NCBI GenBank assembly: GCA_946811185.2
Contig: OX328105.1
Location: forward strand, 48,794,845-48,858,844
Length of the DNA: 64,000 nt
Reading direction: 5' to 3'
Origin: Hippopus hippopus
Lineage: Eukaryota > Mollusca > Bivalvia > Cardiida > Cardiidae
The notes under the pieces are model-generated. The model was not told the DNA's origin and ran no database searches. It was given only the letters and a program-made list of their open reading frames with translations. Shown here in pieces: positions 40,644 through 51,281 of this stretch. The stretch's first letter is position 1, and each line of letters opens with the position of its first letter. Position numbers and translations under genes: made by a program.

Positions 40644-40727
40644 CTGTCTAATATGAAGACCTATCGACGCTTGATACAAATCTAAACTTCTATCGTTGCC
40701 GTCGTCTAGTTTAGTCCACAGTCCGTC
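40644..40727 (-). CDS. Possible 28-codon internal exon inside a TIR element
   Basis: On the minus strand, acceptor CAACTTATCTGACAG is followed by 84 nt open in one frame (DGLWTKLDDGNDRSLDLYQA then SIGLHIRQ) and donor GTATTT. Length is an exact multiple of three. Third positions and CpG content differ from the AT-rich surroundings. I do not recognise the protein. It may be a transposase exon of the enclosing element, a captured host exon, or chance. No adjoining exon was identified. Confidence 0.35.
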
Positions 40728-41200
40728 CTGTCAGATAAGTTGCAAGAGAAACGTCCATTAAAATTTTTCGAATGTTATATCTGCATTGAACACCTTAATT
40801 GTTCGTAGTTCTGGAGCATGCTAGCACTTTTGCCGAATGAACAGAACTTGTTCAATCTGAAATCTAGCAAACCGAAAGTAGCGACAATGCACTACAGAAC
40901 CGGAAATGCGGTGATGACAACAGAGATGGCGGGATCCTGTCTATATTTTACGCGAAGAAAAGCGAAAATCACAAGTAAAAGTTCGTTACACAGTCTATAT
41001 AGTACCGCAGTATTTCGGGCGTGATTTGTTGTAGAAGATAAAAACTGGTACCCGTTTGTCTTTTGTAACCGTGCGATAGGATACGAACGTTCGATAAACA
41101 GAAGTTCCTGTGTGGAGTTAGCGAAAAAGCCCGATCTCTCCGCCTGCTTGTATGTATTTTTAGAAATGGAAAACCCACGTTATTGCGTTTGACAATTTGT
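40728..41200. other. CpG-richer stretch within the TIR element
   Basis: Includes a good initiation context, ACAGAGATGGCGGG (40920-40933, +), opening 33 codons to a stop, and on the minus strand a short ATG reading at about 40821. It may be a promoter or 5' exon region of captured or element-coded sequence. No product recognised. Confidence 0.3.
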
Positions 41201-41734
41201 GTTTAAGGTCGGTTCAATATACTCCGATACATGATAGCTTTTGTACAGGCGTAGGAGTTTTCATGCATAATTATGTATGTAGTAGTACATGATTGTACAC
41301 CTATAATATAATGCGCAATATTTTCCGAAACAGGCGTCCTGTGACACAGTATGATAAAAGGCTGATTTTTTTTTTTATCGGAAGACAAAAAAAAAATTAG
41401 GGTCGGGGCAAAATCTCCAGGTAGGGTCGGGTTACCCGAAACAAACTATTTTTTTTTTTACGCCTAACCTTGTTGGTAACCAGCATTTTCTCCTCTTCCA
41501 ACAAGATTTTCTACAACTTCAGAGACAATTATCATCATTTCATCTACATCAAATTTGTTGTCTTCATATGCTTTCAGTTCCGAAATGTCTAAAATTTTGT
41601 CGTTTGGTAAAGAGTAAGAGTTTTACCATACGGAAAAATTAGCTACAAGCATCTTCTCCTTTTTTCACACTGTTTTCAGAAACCTTCTTCCTTTCTTCCT
41701 CATGGTTGTAAAAACACCAGTCAGGTCTGTATTA

Positions 41735-41870
41735 ACCTACCATTCTTAAAAATATTCTTATTCTAGAAATAGAAAGTAACACAACTTCTGAGTTTACCAA
41801 ATCAGACATTGTGTTACTTTCAAATTCAGAAAATTTTTCTTTTGAACGGTTGGTGAATACCAGCCCTGGG
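41735..41870. mobile_element. Second copy of the CACCAACCATTCT-type MITE
   Basis: TTAACCTACCATTCTTAAAA at the left and GAACGGTTGGTGAATACCAG at the right are inverted. ACACAACTTCTGAG and TTGTGTTACTTTC inner arms match the copy at 20107. Confidence 0.7.
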
Positions 41871-42437
41871 GAGCTCGGATCATTTATTAAAAGCTACGTT
41901 GAAAAAAGAACATACCTGTATATTACCTTCAAATCCATAAGCATCTATCCAATGGAAAATGAAACAAGGGTAGATACCACCTTAGATTTGGCAAGCTCTT
42001 ATCATAGCCATTACAAAACAACACAATCAAAAAGGAGACTCACATGTCATAAGAACAGGTATGATAAAAGTAAGAACAATCGCTATCTACCCAGTGACAT
42101 AAGTATTTCATTGACAAGTGCAACCGTTCTGTTTTTTCCACTATGAAAACTACGCAAAACTAGACTCTTAGTTGCCATCAAAGGCCCATTAGTGGCCAGA
42201 AGTAAACAATACAGGTATTAAAACGCATTTAAATTTAAATCATACCTTTCAAAAGTACTGTCCAAGAGTAAGTAGCATTTATAAAAATGGTCTCAAAAAA
42301 TAGGGGAATTTCCTTATTAAAAAATTACCATCCCCTAATTCAGATAACAAAACTGCACCTTTTCATCAAATGTAACCTTCCACTTTCTTTACATTTGCTT
42401 CTAGGAAAAATGATATTTAATACTGTTTATCATTCTT
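41871..42437. other. Unassigned sequence
   Basis: No repeat boundary or coding domain recognised. One + ORF (41811-42146) overlaps the MITE and looks incidental. Confidence 0.4.
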
Positions 42438-42893
42438 TTAACCCTTTCCCAAACAACAAGTTTTAGACTCTTCCAAATTGAAAGCATCTGCAAATAATTG
42501 ATTCGAAATTGATGCAAATGAACTTAAAAGACCTCTGATGGGGTAGAAAACATTGAAAAAAGGAGAAAATGCTGGATACATGAATTAAGTTTTCAAAAGC
42601 TTTTTTTTTCTGGGTCATTAAAAGTCAGAATTGTATGGTAAAGGGTTAAACATGTTAATAATATGCCATTTTAATCCTTTACCATACAATCCCAAGTTTA
42701 TACGACCTTGAAGAAGAATGCTTTTGAAAACATCAAGGGAAAAGGAGAAAATGCTGGTTACAAGCATTTTCTCCTTTTCTCATAATGTTGTCTACCCCAT
42801 CAAAGACAAAAAACAACACTTGGGCTACATTTATTTTGTTGTCGGCAAATGCTTTCAAATTTTTAAAAATTTTGTTGTTTGGTAAAGAGTTAA
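42438..42893. mobile_element. Two FBM copies in opposite orientation
   Basis: 42438-42649 is reverse and lost its right palindrome arm (GGAGAAAATGCTGGATACAT). 42669-42893 is + with centre GGTTACA and TTAA ends. Confidence 0.8.
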
Positions 42894-44164
42894 ACTGCAA
42901 AACAATTTTGCAACATCAGCAAATCAAGCTTTGTCATTTCTACCACCAATTCTCTCTGAGCTGTAGGTACTAAACCCTCACGTGATCCCCAATGACAGTG
43001 CTGGTCAGTGAAGTAAAATGCATCTTTCATCTAAGCACTTAAACACTCAGCTTCACTTCCAACATAGAGACAAGCACCACTGCATGTTGCTGAAAAAAGC
43101 AAGCTCTCCAACAAGGTGCTTAACTCTTTACCAAACGACAAAATTTTAGACTAGTCCAAATTGAAAGCATTTGCAGATGACAAAAAACAAGAGGACCATG
43201 ATGGCCCTGGATCGCTCACCTGAGTCAATATGCGAAATTTCACTCCATGTGCAAAATTCAATTTCTGACCAATTGTCAGGTCAGTTGAGCTTAAAATGTG
43301 GCATCTAGAGCATCCACAAGAAATTTCCGTAAGTTGACATAGTGACCTACTTTATCACAATATGTGACCAAATTTAGAACTCATCAAAATATTTATCAAG
43401 ACAAACATTCTGAACAGTTTTGAAGTTAATTGGGAAATAAATGTGGCCTCTAGAGTGCCCTAGAGGTATTTCTTTAATTTGACCTAGTGACCTAGTTTAT
43501 GATCCAAGGTGACCCAATTTCAAACTCATCCAATATTTCATAAAGACAAACATTCTAATTTTCAAGTCAATTGAGCAAGAAATGTGGCCTCTAGAGTGCC
43601 CTAAAGGTATTTCTTTAATTTGACCTAGTGACCTAGATTATGACCCCAGGTGACCCAATTTCGAACTCATCTTAGATTTCATTAAGAGAAACATTCTGAC
43701 CAATTTTCAAATCAATTGAGCAAGAAATGTGGCATCTAGAGTGCCCTAAAGGTATTTCTTTAATTTGACCTAGTGACCTAGTTTATGAGCCCAGTTGACC
43801 CAAATTCAGACTCATGTGAGATTTAATCAAGGCAAACATTCTGACCAATTTTCAAGTCAATTCAGCAAAAAATGTGGACTCTAGAGTACCCTAAAGGTAT
43901 TTCTTTAATTTGACCTAGTGACCTAGTTTATGATCCCAGATGACCCAAATCCAAACTCATCCGAGATTTCATCAAGACAAACATTCTGACCAATTTTCCA
44001 GTCAATTGAGCGATAAATGTGGCCTCTAGAGTGCCCTAAAGGTATTTCTTTAATTTGACCTAGTGATCTACCGTATATGCTCGACTATAAGACGCATTTT
44101 TTTCCCTAGAATTTTGAGCTTAAAGTAGGGGGGCGTCTTATAAGCGCACAATCAAAGGACATTG

Positions 44165-44810
44165 TGAAATTCCATCTGGAGAACGTACTTACCTGCCGAT
44201 CAGCACGAAGGAAAAAACCACACAAACGAGTCACGCTGATGTAAAGCTAGAAGTGACGAAGTAATAGTTGTTATTATCACCTATTGTGTGAAGAAATAAA
44301 AGTTTAGAACACTCAGTTTTCGTGTTTTACTAGATCTATTAAGTTTAGATTAAAATTTATTCGACTCTGATTTATTCTTCTTACTGTTTCAGTTTTAGTC
44401 AGTTTATATACGGCCCACTAGTTCACTGTAGTACAGATAAAAGTATGGTCTACTGAATGACCGTTTCAACAATTCTAAAATTCAAAGATGAATCAGTACT
44501 CTTTTCAAAAATCAAATGCTTTTAAATAATTTATAAGTTTTGGCATTGTGACGACTTAGAATGATGTAATAATACAAGTAACCTAAGTGAGGTAAAGATT
44601 TCCACAGTGCAATTCAGATCTAAATAAAAATCATGAAGCGTTTATTAGTTTATCGTCGAGGTAAGAAGGTAAAGGATTGCGACTGTAGTCTGTATTTTCC
44701 AACACAGTACACACCTATTTTTAGAAGATTTACAGCAAGATGTCAAACTTTTACAGGTTAAACTACCCAGGCCAGCGATCGATAAATTAGTGCAGGTTAC
44801 AGCAGACTTT
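44165..44810. other. Internal cargo of the 44071-45803 element
   Basis: Non-repetitive within the window, with mixed AT and CpG content and no ORF over 60 codons. Origin unknown. Confidence 0.4.
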
Positions 44811-44812
44811 AG

Positions 44813-45035
44813 TTAACACTTTACCAAATGACATAATCTTAGACTGGTCCAAACTGAAGGATTTGCAGACGAAAAAATTAACATGGTTCAAAGATTAAAA
44901 CTTGCTCTGGGAGGGTAGAAAACATTGTTGGAAAAGGGGAAATGCTGGTTACCATCATTTCTGCTTTTCCCACAATGTTTTCAGAAGGCTTTTTTCTCAG
45001 TCATGAAAACTCGAGATTGTTTGGTAAAGAGTTAA
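44813..45035 (-). mobile_element. FBM copy (innermost nest level)
   Basis: TTAACACTTTACCAAATGAC to TTTGGTAAAGAGTTAA. Core near 44930-44985, with one arm missing two A (GGGGAAATGC). Confidence 0.82.
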
Positions 45036-45166
45036 CACAGCCTAAAATTATCGAAGATAATTGCCGATTATATAATTTAGATTTGAATTAGCAAGCATTA
45101 CACTCCAATTCTCTTTTGTGATGACTCATCATTTATGGCCAGAAAGTATCCTCGCCATATAGATAT

Positions 45167-45352
45167 TTAACCCTTTACCAAATAATTTGTGGTATTTACA
45201 ACTTGAAAGAAAAAGACTTTTACAACACAATGTGTAGAACGGCGGAAATGCTGATGAAAGAAAATTCTGTTTCTGAGTCCTGTACTTTTTTAAATTTTCA
45301 AACCCTTTCAATTTGGACTGGTCCAAATTTCTTTCGTTTGGTAAAGAGTTAC
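45167..45352 (+). mobile_element. FBM copy with deleted core
   Basis: TTAACCCTTTACCAAATAAT ... TTTCGTTTGGTAAAGAGTTA. The palindrome is replaced by GCGGAAATGCTGATGAAAG. Confidence 0.7.
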
Positions 45353-47159
45353 ATTACATTGTACTGAGCGTAATACAGTTGAGCACTTTAGTCCTTTGAT
45401 TTAACTCTTCCTGTCGGCAAGTAAATTCTGTATGGTATACCCATTGATAAATTAACAGTATGGGCAAACAAACCGTCGAAAGGATTATTTTAACAAAAAA
45501 TGTGAGTGATTTGACTTTCATCACGCTTTTCTTTTTCCCATTTAAAAAGAAATTAGAGCTGAATCAATGTATGATCAGCTAAGATACAGGCGATTCATTT
45601 TTGGAATGATGCAACTTTGACACCAGATCGTAATATCTGCGTAGTATATTTCCAGCTGAATAATCACAATTTTAGCATTCTTATGGTTAGTATGAAGTCT
45701 ACATGCGTCTTATAGGAGGTCATCAATGAAATCCCTGATTTTGAATCGCAAAGTTGGGGGAGCGTCTTATAAGCGAAGGCGTCTTATAGTCGAGCATATA
45801 CGGTAGTTTATGACCCGAGTTGACCCAAATTCAAATTTGATCAAGACAAATATTCTGACCAATTTTCAAGTCAATTGAGCTAAAAATGTGGCCTCTAGAG
45901 TGCCCTTAAGGTATTTCTTTAATTTGACCTACTGACCTAGTATATGAGCCCAGTTGCCCAAATTCAGACTCATGTGAGATTTAATCAAGACAAACATTCT
46001 GACCAATTTTCAAGTCAATTGAGCAATAAATGTGGCCTCTAGAGTGCCCTAAAGGTATTTCTTTAATTTGATCTAGTGACCTAGTTTATGACCCGAGCTG
46101 ACCCAAACTCGGATTCATGTGAGATTTTATCAAGACAAACATTCTGACCAATTTTCAAGTCGATTGAGTAAAAAATGTGGCCTCTAGAGTGCCCTAGAGG
46201 TATTTCTTTAATTTGACCTAGTGACCTAGATTATGACCCCAGGTGACCCAATTTAGAACTCATCTTAGATTTAATCAAGACAAACATTTTAACCGATTTT
46301 CAAATCAATTGAACAATAAATGTGGCCTCTAGAGTGCCCTAAAGGTATTTCTTTAATTTGACCTAGTGACCTAGTTTATGATCCCAGATGACCCAAATCC
46401 AAACTCATCCGAGATTTCATCAAGACAAATATTCTGACCAATTCTCAAGTCAATTGAGCCAAAAATGTGGCCTCTAGAGTGCCCTAAAGGTATTTCTTTA
46501 ATTTGACCTTGTAACCTTGTTCATGATCCGAGTTGACCCAAACTCAGATTCATGTGAGATTTTATCAAGACAAACATTCTGACCAATTTTAAAGTTAATT
46601 GAGCTAAAAATGTGGCCGCTAGAGTGCCCTAAAGGTATTTCTTTAATTTGACCTAGTGACCTAGTTTATGATCCCATGTGACCCAAATCCAAACTCGTAC
46701 GAGATTTCATCAAGACAAACATTTTAACCAATTTTCAAATCTATTGAACAATAAATGTGGCCTCTAGAGTGCCCTAAAGGTATTTCTTTAATTTGACCTA
46801 GTGACCTAGTTTATGATTCCAGTTGACCCAAATTCAGATTCGTGTGAGATTTTATTAAGACAAACATTCTGACCAATTTTCAAGTCAATTGAGCAAAAAA
46901 TGTGGCCTCTACAGTGCCCTAAAGGTATTTCTTTAATTTGACCTAGTGACCTAGTTTATGATCCCAGGTGACCCAAATCCAAACTCATCCGAGATTTCAT
47001 CAAGACAAACATTCTGACTAAATTACAGGTCATTTGAGCAATAAATGTAGCCTCTAGAGTGCCCACAAGGTATTTCTTTAATTTTACCTAGTGACCTACT
47101 TTATGACCCTAGGTGACCCAATTTTGAACTCACAGAACATGTTGTGCTCAGGTGGGCTA

Positions 47160-48060
47160 ACAAACTTAAAACAGGTTCACTACATACCAAATATCAAAGC
47201 TCCAAGCCTTCCAGTTTCATAGAAGAAGAATTTTAAAGTTTTCCCTTTTTTGTTATGTTCAAACTTGTGACCCCTGGGGCGGGGCCAGTTTTGACCCAAG
47301 GGGCATCATATGAACAAACTTGGTAGAGGCCCACTGGGAGATGCTACATACCAAATATCAAAGCTCTACACCTTCCAGTTTTAGAGAAGAAGAATTTAAA
47401 AATTTTCCTTCTTTGTTCCTTTGTTCTTACTTGTGACCCCTGGGGCGAGCCAGTTTTGACCCCAGGGGCAGCGTATGAACAAACTTGGTAGAGGTCCACT
47501 AGGAGATGCTACATACCAAATATCAAAGCTCTATGCCTACCAGTTTCAGAGAAGAAGAATTTTAAAGTTTTCCTTCTTTGTTCCTACGTTTAAACTTGTG
47601 ACCCCCGGGGCAGGGCCAGTTTTGACCCCAGGGGCATCATATGAACAAACTTGGTAGAGGCCCACTAGCAGATATTACATACCAAATATCAAAGCTCTGG
47701 GCCTTCCAGTTTCAAAGAAGAAGAATTTTAAAGTTTTCCCTTTTTCTGTTCCTATGTTCGAACTTGTGACCCCCGGGGCGGGGCCAGTTTTGACCCCAGG
47801 GGCATTACATGAACAAACTTGGTAGAGGTCCACTAGAAGATGCTACATACCAAATATCAAAGCTCTATGCCTTCCAGTTTCAGAGAAGAAGAATTTTAAA
47901 GTTTTCCTTCTTTGTTCCTATGTTCAAACTTGTGACCCCCGGGGCAGGGCCAGTTTTGACCCCAGGGGCATCATATGAACAAACTTGGTAGAGGTCCACT
48001 AGGAGATGCTACATACCAAATATCAAAGCTCTACGTCTTCCAGTTTCAGAGGAGAAGATT
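47160..48060 (+). repeat. 166 bp satellite array
   Basis: Landmark CAAACTTGGTAGAGG at about 47315, 47480, 47646, 47814 and 47980. Units hold TGACCCC(T/C)GGGGCGGGGCCAG and CATACCAAATATCAAAGCTC. The near-identical 60-codon ORFs here are repeat read-through. Confidence 0.92.
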
Positions 48061-48479
48061 TTCAAAGATTTTGCTATTTTTTTCCTTTTGGTTGCCATGG
48101 CAACCAGAGTTATGGGTGGAATTCAATCTATTGAACAAGTTTGGTAGAGCTTCACCCAAGGAACATCCCTGCCAAGTTTCATCAAGATTGGCCCAGTGGT
48201 TTAGGAGAAGATGTTTAAAGAAATTGTGGACGACGGACGACGCATGACGGACGACAGACATTGGGCGATCACAAAAGCTCACCTTGAGCACTTCGTGCTC
48301 AGGTGAGCTAAAAAGGTGACTGAAGAATTGAAATTTGTTTTCGGAAAGGTAGAAAACATTTTGGGAAAAGGAGAAAATGCTGGTTACCTGAATTTTCTCC
48401 TTTTCCCACAATGTTTTCAAAAGGCTTCTTTCACAGGGTCGTTAAAACTCAAGATTGTGGGGTAAATGGTTAAAGTACA

Positions 48480-48907
48480 CCGAACACCTCTCCATAAAAT
48501 TAATTTGCCCTTTGTTATATCTCAACTTTCACTTAAATCTGGGTAAAAAACACACTGTAAGTCAACTCTAACAAGGCACTTTTCATTGTCCCAATAATAA
48601 CCACACGAAAGAGGTACTGCCTTAACCGAGACTCATACTCAACACCCCTCACTCATCATGCAAGTGCTCTACCATTACATCAGGCCAGGTTGAGGCCTGC
48701 AATATCAACCTAGTACCCAACTCTGCAACTAAATGTATGACGTATCAGCTCAGAATCCAAATCCATGCACTAAACAGTTATAGCAGAAAGTTTAACATCT
48801 GAAGACAGACATGTACCAAATTGCAACATGTTGGAAAAAATAACTTTTTCAAGGTAATAGCAAGGTTAAAATATAACTCCTGTAGCACTGAATCCCAATT
48901 AAATTGC
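48480..48907. other. Unassigned sequence
   Basis: No exon, repeat end or hairpin recognised. Confidence 0.4.
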
Positions 48908-51281
48908 ACATTCAGGGGTGCGGGAATCCTACGTCCGACTCAGGTAAATTTGTCGTCAGACAAGTGAATTTTTGCAATTTACGCGTCCGCGGACAAGTAG
49001 AAAATGAAGAGAAAATTGAAAGTAAAGATCTATACCATAACATTATCCTTGTGAAATAGAAATGTTCTCTCTTCGTCTCACTTTGTAAACAACAACATTT
49101 TTAAATTGAGTTATGAATGATAAACTGTTCCCTGATATATGGAATCCCCAAAACAAACATTTGGCTGACTCTGATTTTATCGCCTTCGATAAGGTCGGTG
49201 TAATATGCGGTCGTTTTTGCACCTCGATTTTATCTTTCTTGTAAAAAGTTCCTTACCCAACACTTCGAAGATAATCAATTATGGATTAAAATATTTTATC
49301 AAAATTACATCAATATAATGTTAGAACTAATTTAAAGATCAGTGACGACATTAAGTTTCAGCAGCAATAATTATATTGATTTTGACTGCGCTGCAGTACG
49401 GCCGAAATGTTGTGGTTTCTTGGCGCCATTTGATTTGTTTAATGGAGGCAGCCCTAACCGAACCGAGGTTTTTTTTTTGCACATTATAACACCGCACGTA
49501 GACTTGACACGGTTGTCATTTCCCTATCATTCAATATTAAATCCGTTTTTGGCTTTCGTAAAAACTTACAGCTGACAAAATAAGTTGTCTTAATTTAACG
49601 CTGTGGAACACACTCTTATTCGGTTGCAGTAAACGTATTTGAAAGAAAACCAAACATGCTGTATCCAAGTAAAACATGTGAAGAACCGGGAAACATTACA
49701 AAAAGTTTGTGAAAAGGGCTGTAGACGATAAAGGCCAGCGCAGCCTTTTTACTTTCGGCGTACAACGTCCAAATTCTTAGCAGATCGATCTGCAGGTAAT
49801 CAAATCTCCGCATACGGAGTCTCAATCTGAAGTGCAGGGTCTGTCGGACATCACCGATCTCCCGTTGTCTGAAGACTAAACAGTTATTATCACCACACAT
49901 GATGCAAACTCTACATCTCCAGACACAATATCCAAGCCTAGCCTTGTAACTTCCACAGAAAATGGTTCCCTTGTATCATATGATGGCTGGTAAGCAGTTC
50001 TGCTGAAGTATTAACTCCGGCACCCATGGGTGTAGCACAAAAGTATACAAGAGGGCCAAGATGGCCCTGGATCGCTCACCTGAATTTTTGAGAGGACCAT
50101 AACCAACTTTTTTTAAAGTATTGAAATTTTGGAAACAAAATCAGTATTTTGCCAAGCAATTATAAAAAGGTCACCTGTAAAAATCATTTCAAAATCTGTC
50201 ACCACCCCTACAATCATCACCACAGCCATGTTTTTGACGAATCAGAATTCTACAAATAAATTTTAGGATAGGTCACCCAAAGACCTTATCTTGAACAAGA
50301 GCACATGCCCGATAGTGGCTAAAAATATTAAGTTGAACAAGAGCACCTCATGAGAGTGGCACTGATTGGCTGTTGGAACCTTGCTGGATAGTAAAATAAA
50401 ATTCCAAGTCGCAAAAGGGGCATAATTTGGACAAAACAATTTTGGAGTTAACTGCCGTTGTTGTATGGGTTGCTTTTTACTAGTGAACAATTATTCCGAG
50501 TTTTAAGTACATGTGTTGAGTGGAAGCTGAGATATAACAAAATCTCAAAGTTTTTGCACAACAACAACAACGCAGATGACGCCAACAGGGCGATGTTTTC
50601 CTTGAAAACAGCTAAGCTAAATAAGGGGTATAATATAAGAATCATCTCTGTGAAATAACTTCAAAATCTGAATAGTGGTTTCAGAGAAGACAAAATTTTT
50701 AAGAATTTCTTCATGTCCTCAGAGAGCAAATAGCTTCCAGCCAACACAGCCTTGTTTCTTGACAGATCAAAATTTCGCGAATAAATTTTCAAAAGGGGCA
50801 CCTAAGGAACATTTCTGTGAAATTATTTCAAAATCTGACAAGTGGTTTAGGAGAGGAAGAATTTCAAAGAATTTCTTTAAGTCCATACAGTGCAAAGATG
50901 CCCATCCCCACCCAGGCCATGTTTTTCGACGGATCAAAATTACACAAACAAACTTTAAAAAGGGTTACCCAAGGAACATATCCGTGAAATTATTTCAAAA
51001 TCTGACCAGCGGTTTCAGAGGAGAAGATTATCAAAGAATTTCTTGGAAAATTCCATTTAGTTGCCATGGCAACCAGAGATTTTGATGAATCAAATTCTGT
51101 GAACAATTTTCAAAGGGGACGTCCCAAGGAACATTCCAGCCAAGTTTGGTCCAAATCCGCAAAGCGGTTTAGGAGGAGAGGATGTTTAAAGAATTGTTGA
51201 AACTGCTGGACGCCAAGAGCCCCCCCCCTCCACAACGGCCATGTTTTTTAATGGATCAAAATTTCGCGAACAATTTTTAAA

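Larger units (their letters stand above)
38656..41465. mobile_element. TIR element with AGGC(C/G)TAAAAAA...TAGTTTGTTT ends
   Basis: The left end AGGCCTAAAAAAAAAATAGT then TTGTTT is inverted at the right end (AAACAAACTATTTTTTTTTT then ACGCCT). Inversion continues into CGTCTCC/GGTAGGGT-type text. The superfamily is not identified. Inside are a FBM (38980-39214), a repeat block (39484-40340) and a CpG-richer part with a possible exon (40644-40727). Confidence 0.75.
38594..41613 (+). mobile_element. FBM copy split by a 2.8 kb element
   Basis: Left part 38594-38655 (TTAACTCTTTACCACACAAT ... CCTTTTGATAA) and right part 41466-41613 (GGTAACCAGCATTTTCTCC ... TTTGGTAAAGAGTAAG) belong to one copy. The intervening 2.8 kb is a separate TIR element. 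Confidence 0.82.
44071..45803. mobile_element. Tc1/mariner- or pogo-like non-autonomous element, 1733 bp
   Basis: The left end CCGTATATGCTCGACTATAA GACGC is exactly inverted at the right end (GCGTC... TTATAGTCGAGCATATACGG). TA lies at both flanks (44069-44070, 45804-45805), and removing it restores an unbroken 145 bp satellite unit. GCGTCTTATAAGCG is repeated subterminally at both ends. No transposase ORF. It contains two FBM copies. Confidence 0.9.
43250..47130 (+). repeat. 145 bp satellite array (interrupted)
   Basis: Landmark TTTGACCTAGTGACCTAG recurs with the GACCTAG start at 43481, 43622, 43767, 43912 and 44057, then at 45926, 46070, 46215, 46360, 46505, 46650, 46795 and 46940. Units also carry AATGTGGCCTCTAGAGTGCC and GACAAACATTCTGACC. 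About 14 units, very even period. Confidence 0.93.
43187..48311 (+). mobile_element. Pearl-like element E, two satellite blocks
   Basis: The 5' end ACAAGAGGACCATGATGGCC then GGATCGCTCACCTGAG; the 3' end is an ACGGACG tract (48229-48260), GAGCACTTCGTGCTC hairpin and AGGTGAGCTAA. The core holds a 145 bp array, then a 166 bp array, then the GGTTGCCATGGCAACCAGAG segment. CTCACCTGAG and CTCAGGTGAG are inverted subterminal repeats. It is interrupted by a TA-flanked element at 44071-45803. No replicase ORF. Confidence 0.75.
43120..48474 (-). mobile_element. FBM copy split by a 5.1 kb pearl-like element
   Basis: Outer part 43120-43186 (TTAACTCTTTACCAAACGAC ... GCAGATGACAAA) and remainder 48312-48474 (GGTGACTGAAGAATTGAAAT ... 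GGTAAATGGTTAA) add up to 230 bp, the full FBM length. Confidence 0.9.

Noticed and set aside
47475..48247. Three near-identical 60-90 aa ORFs (MNKLGRGPL...)
   Set aside because: Each is one 166 bp satellite unit translated. Identity between them reflects the DNA repeat, not a protein family.
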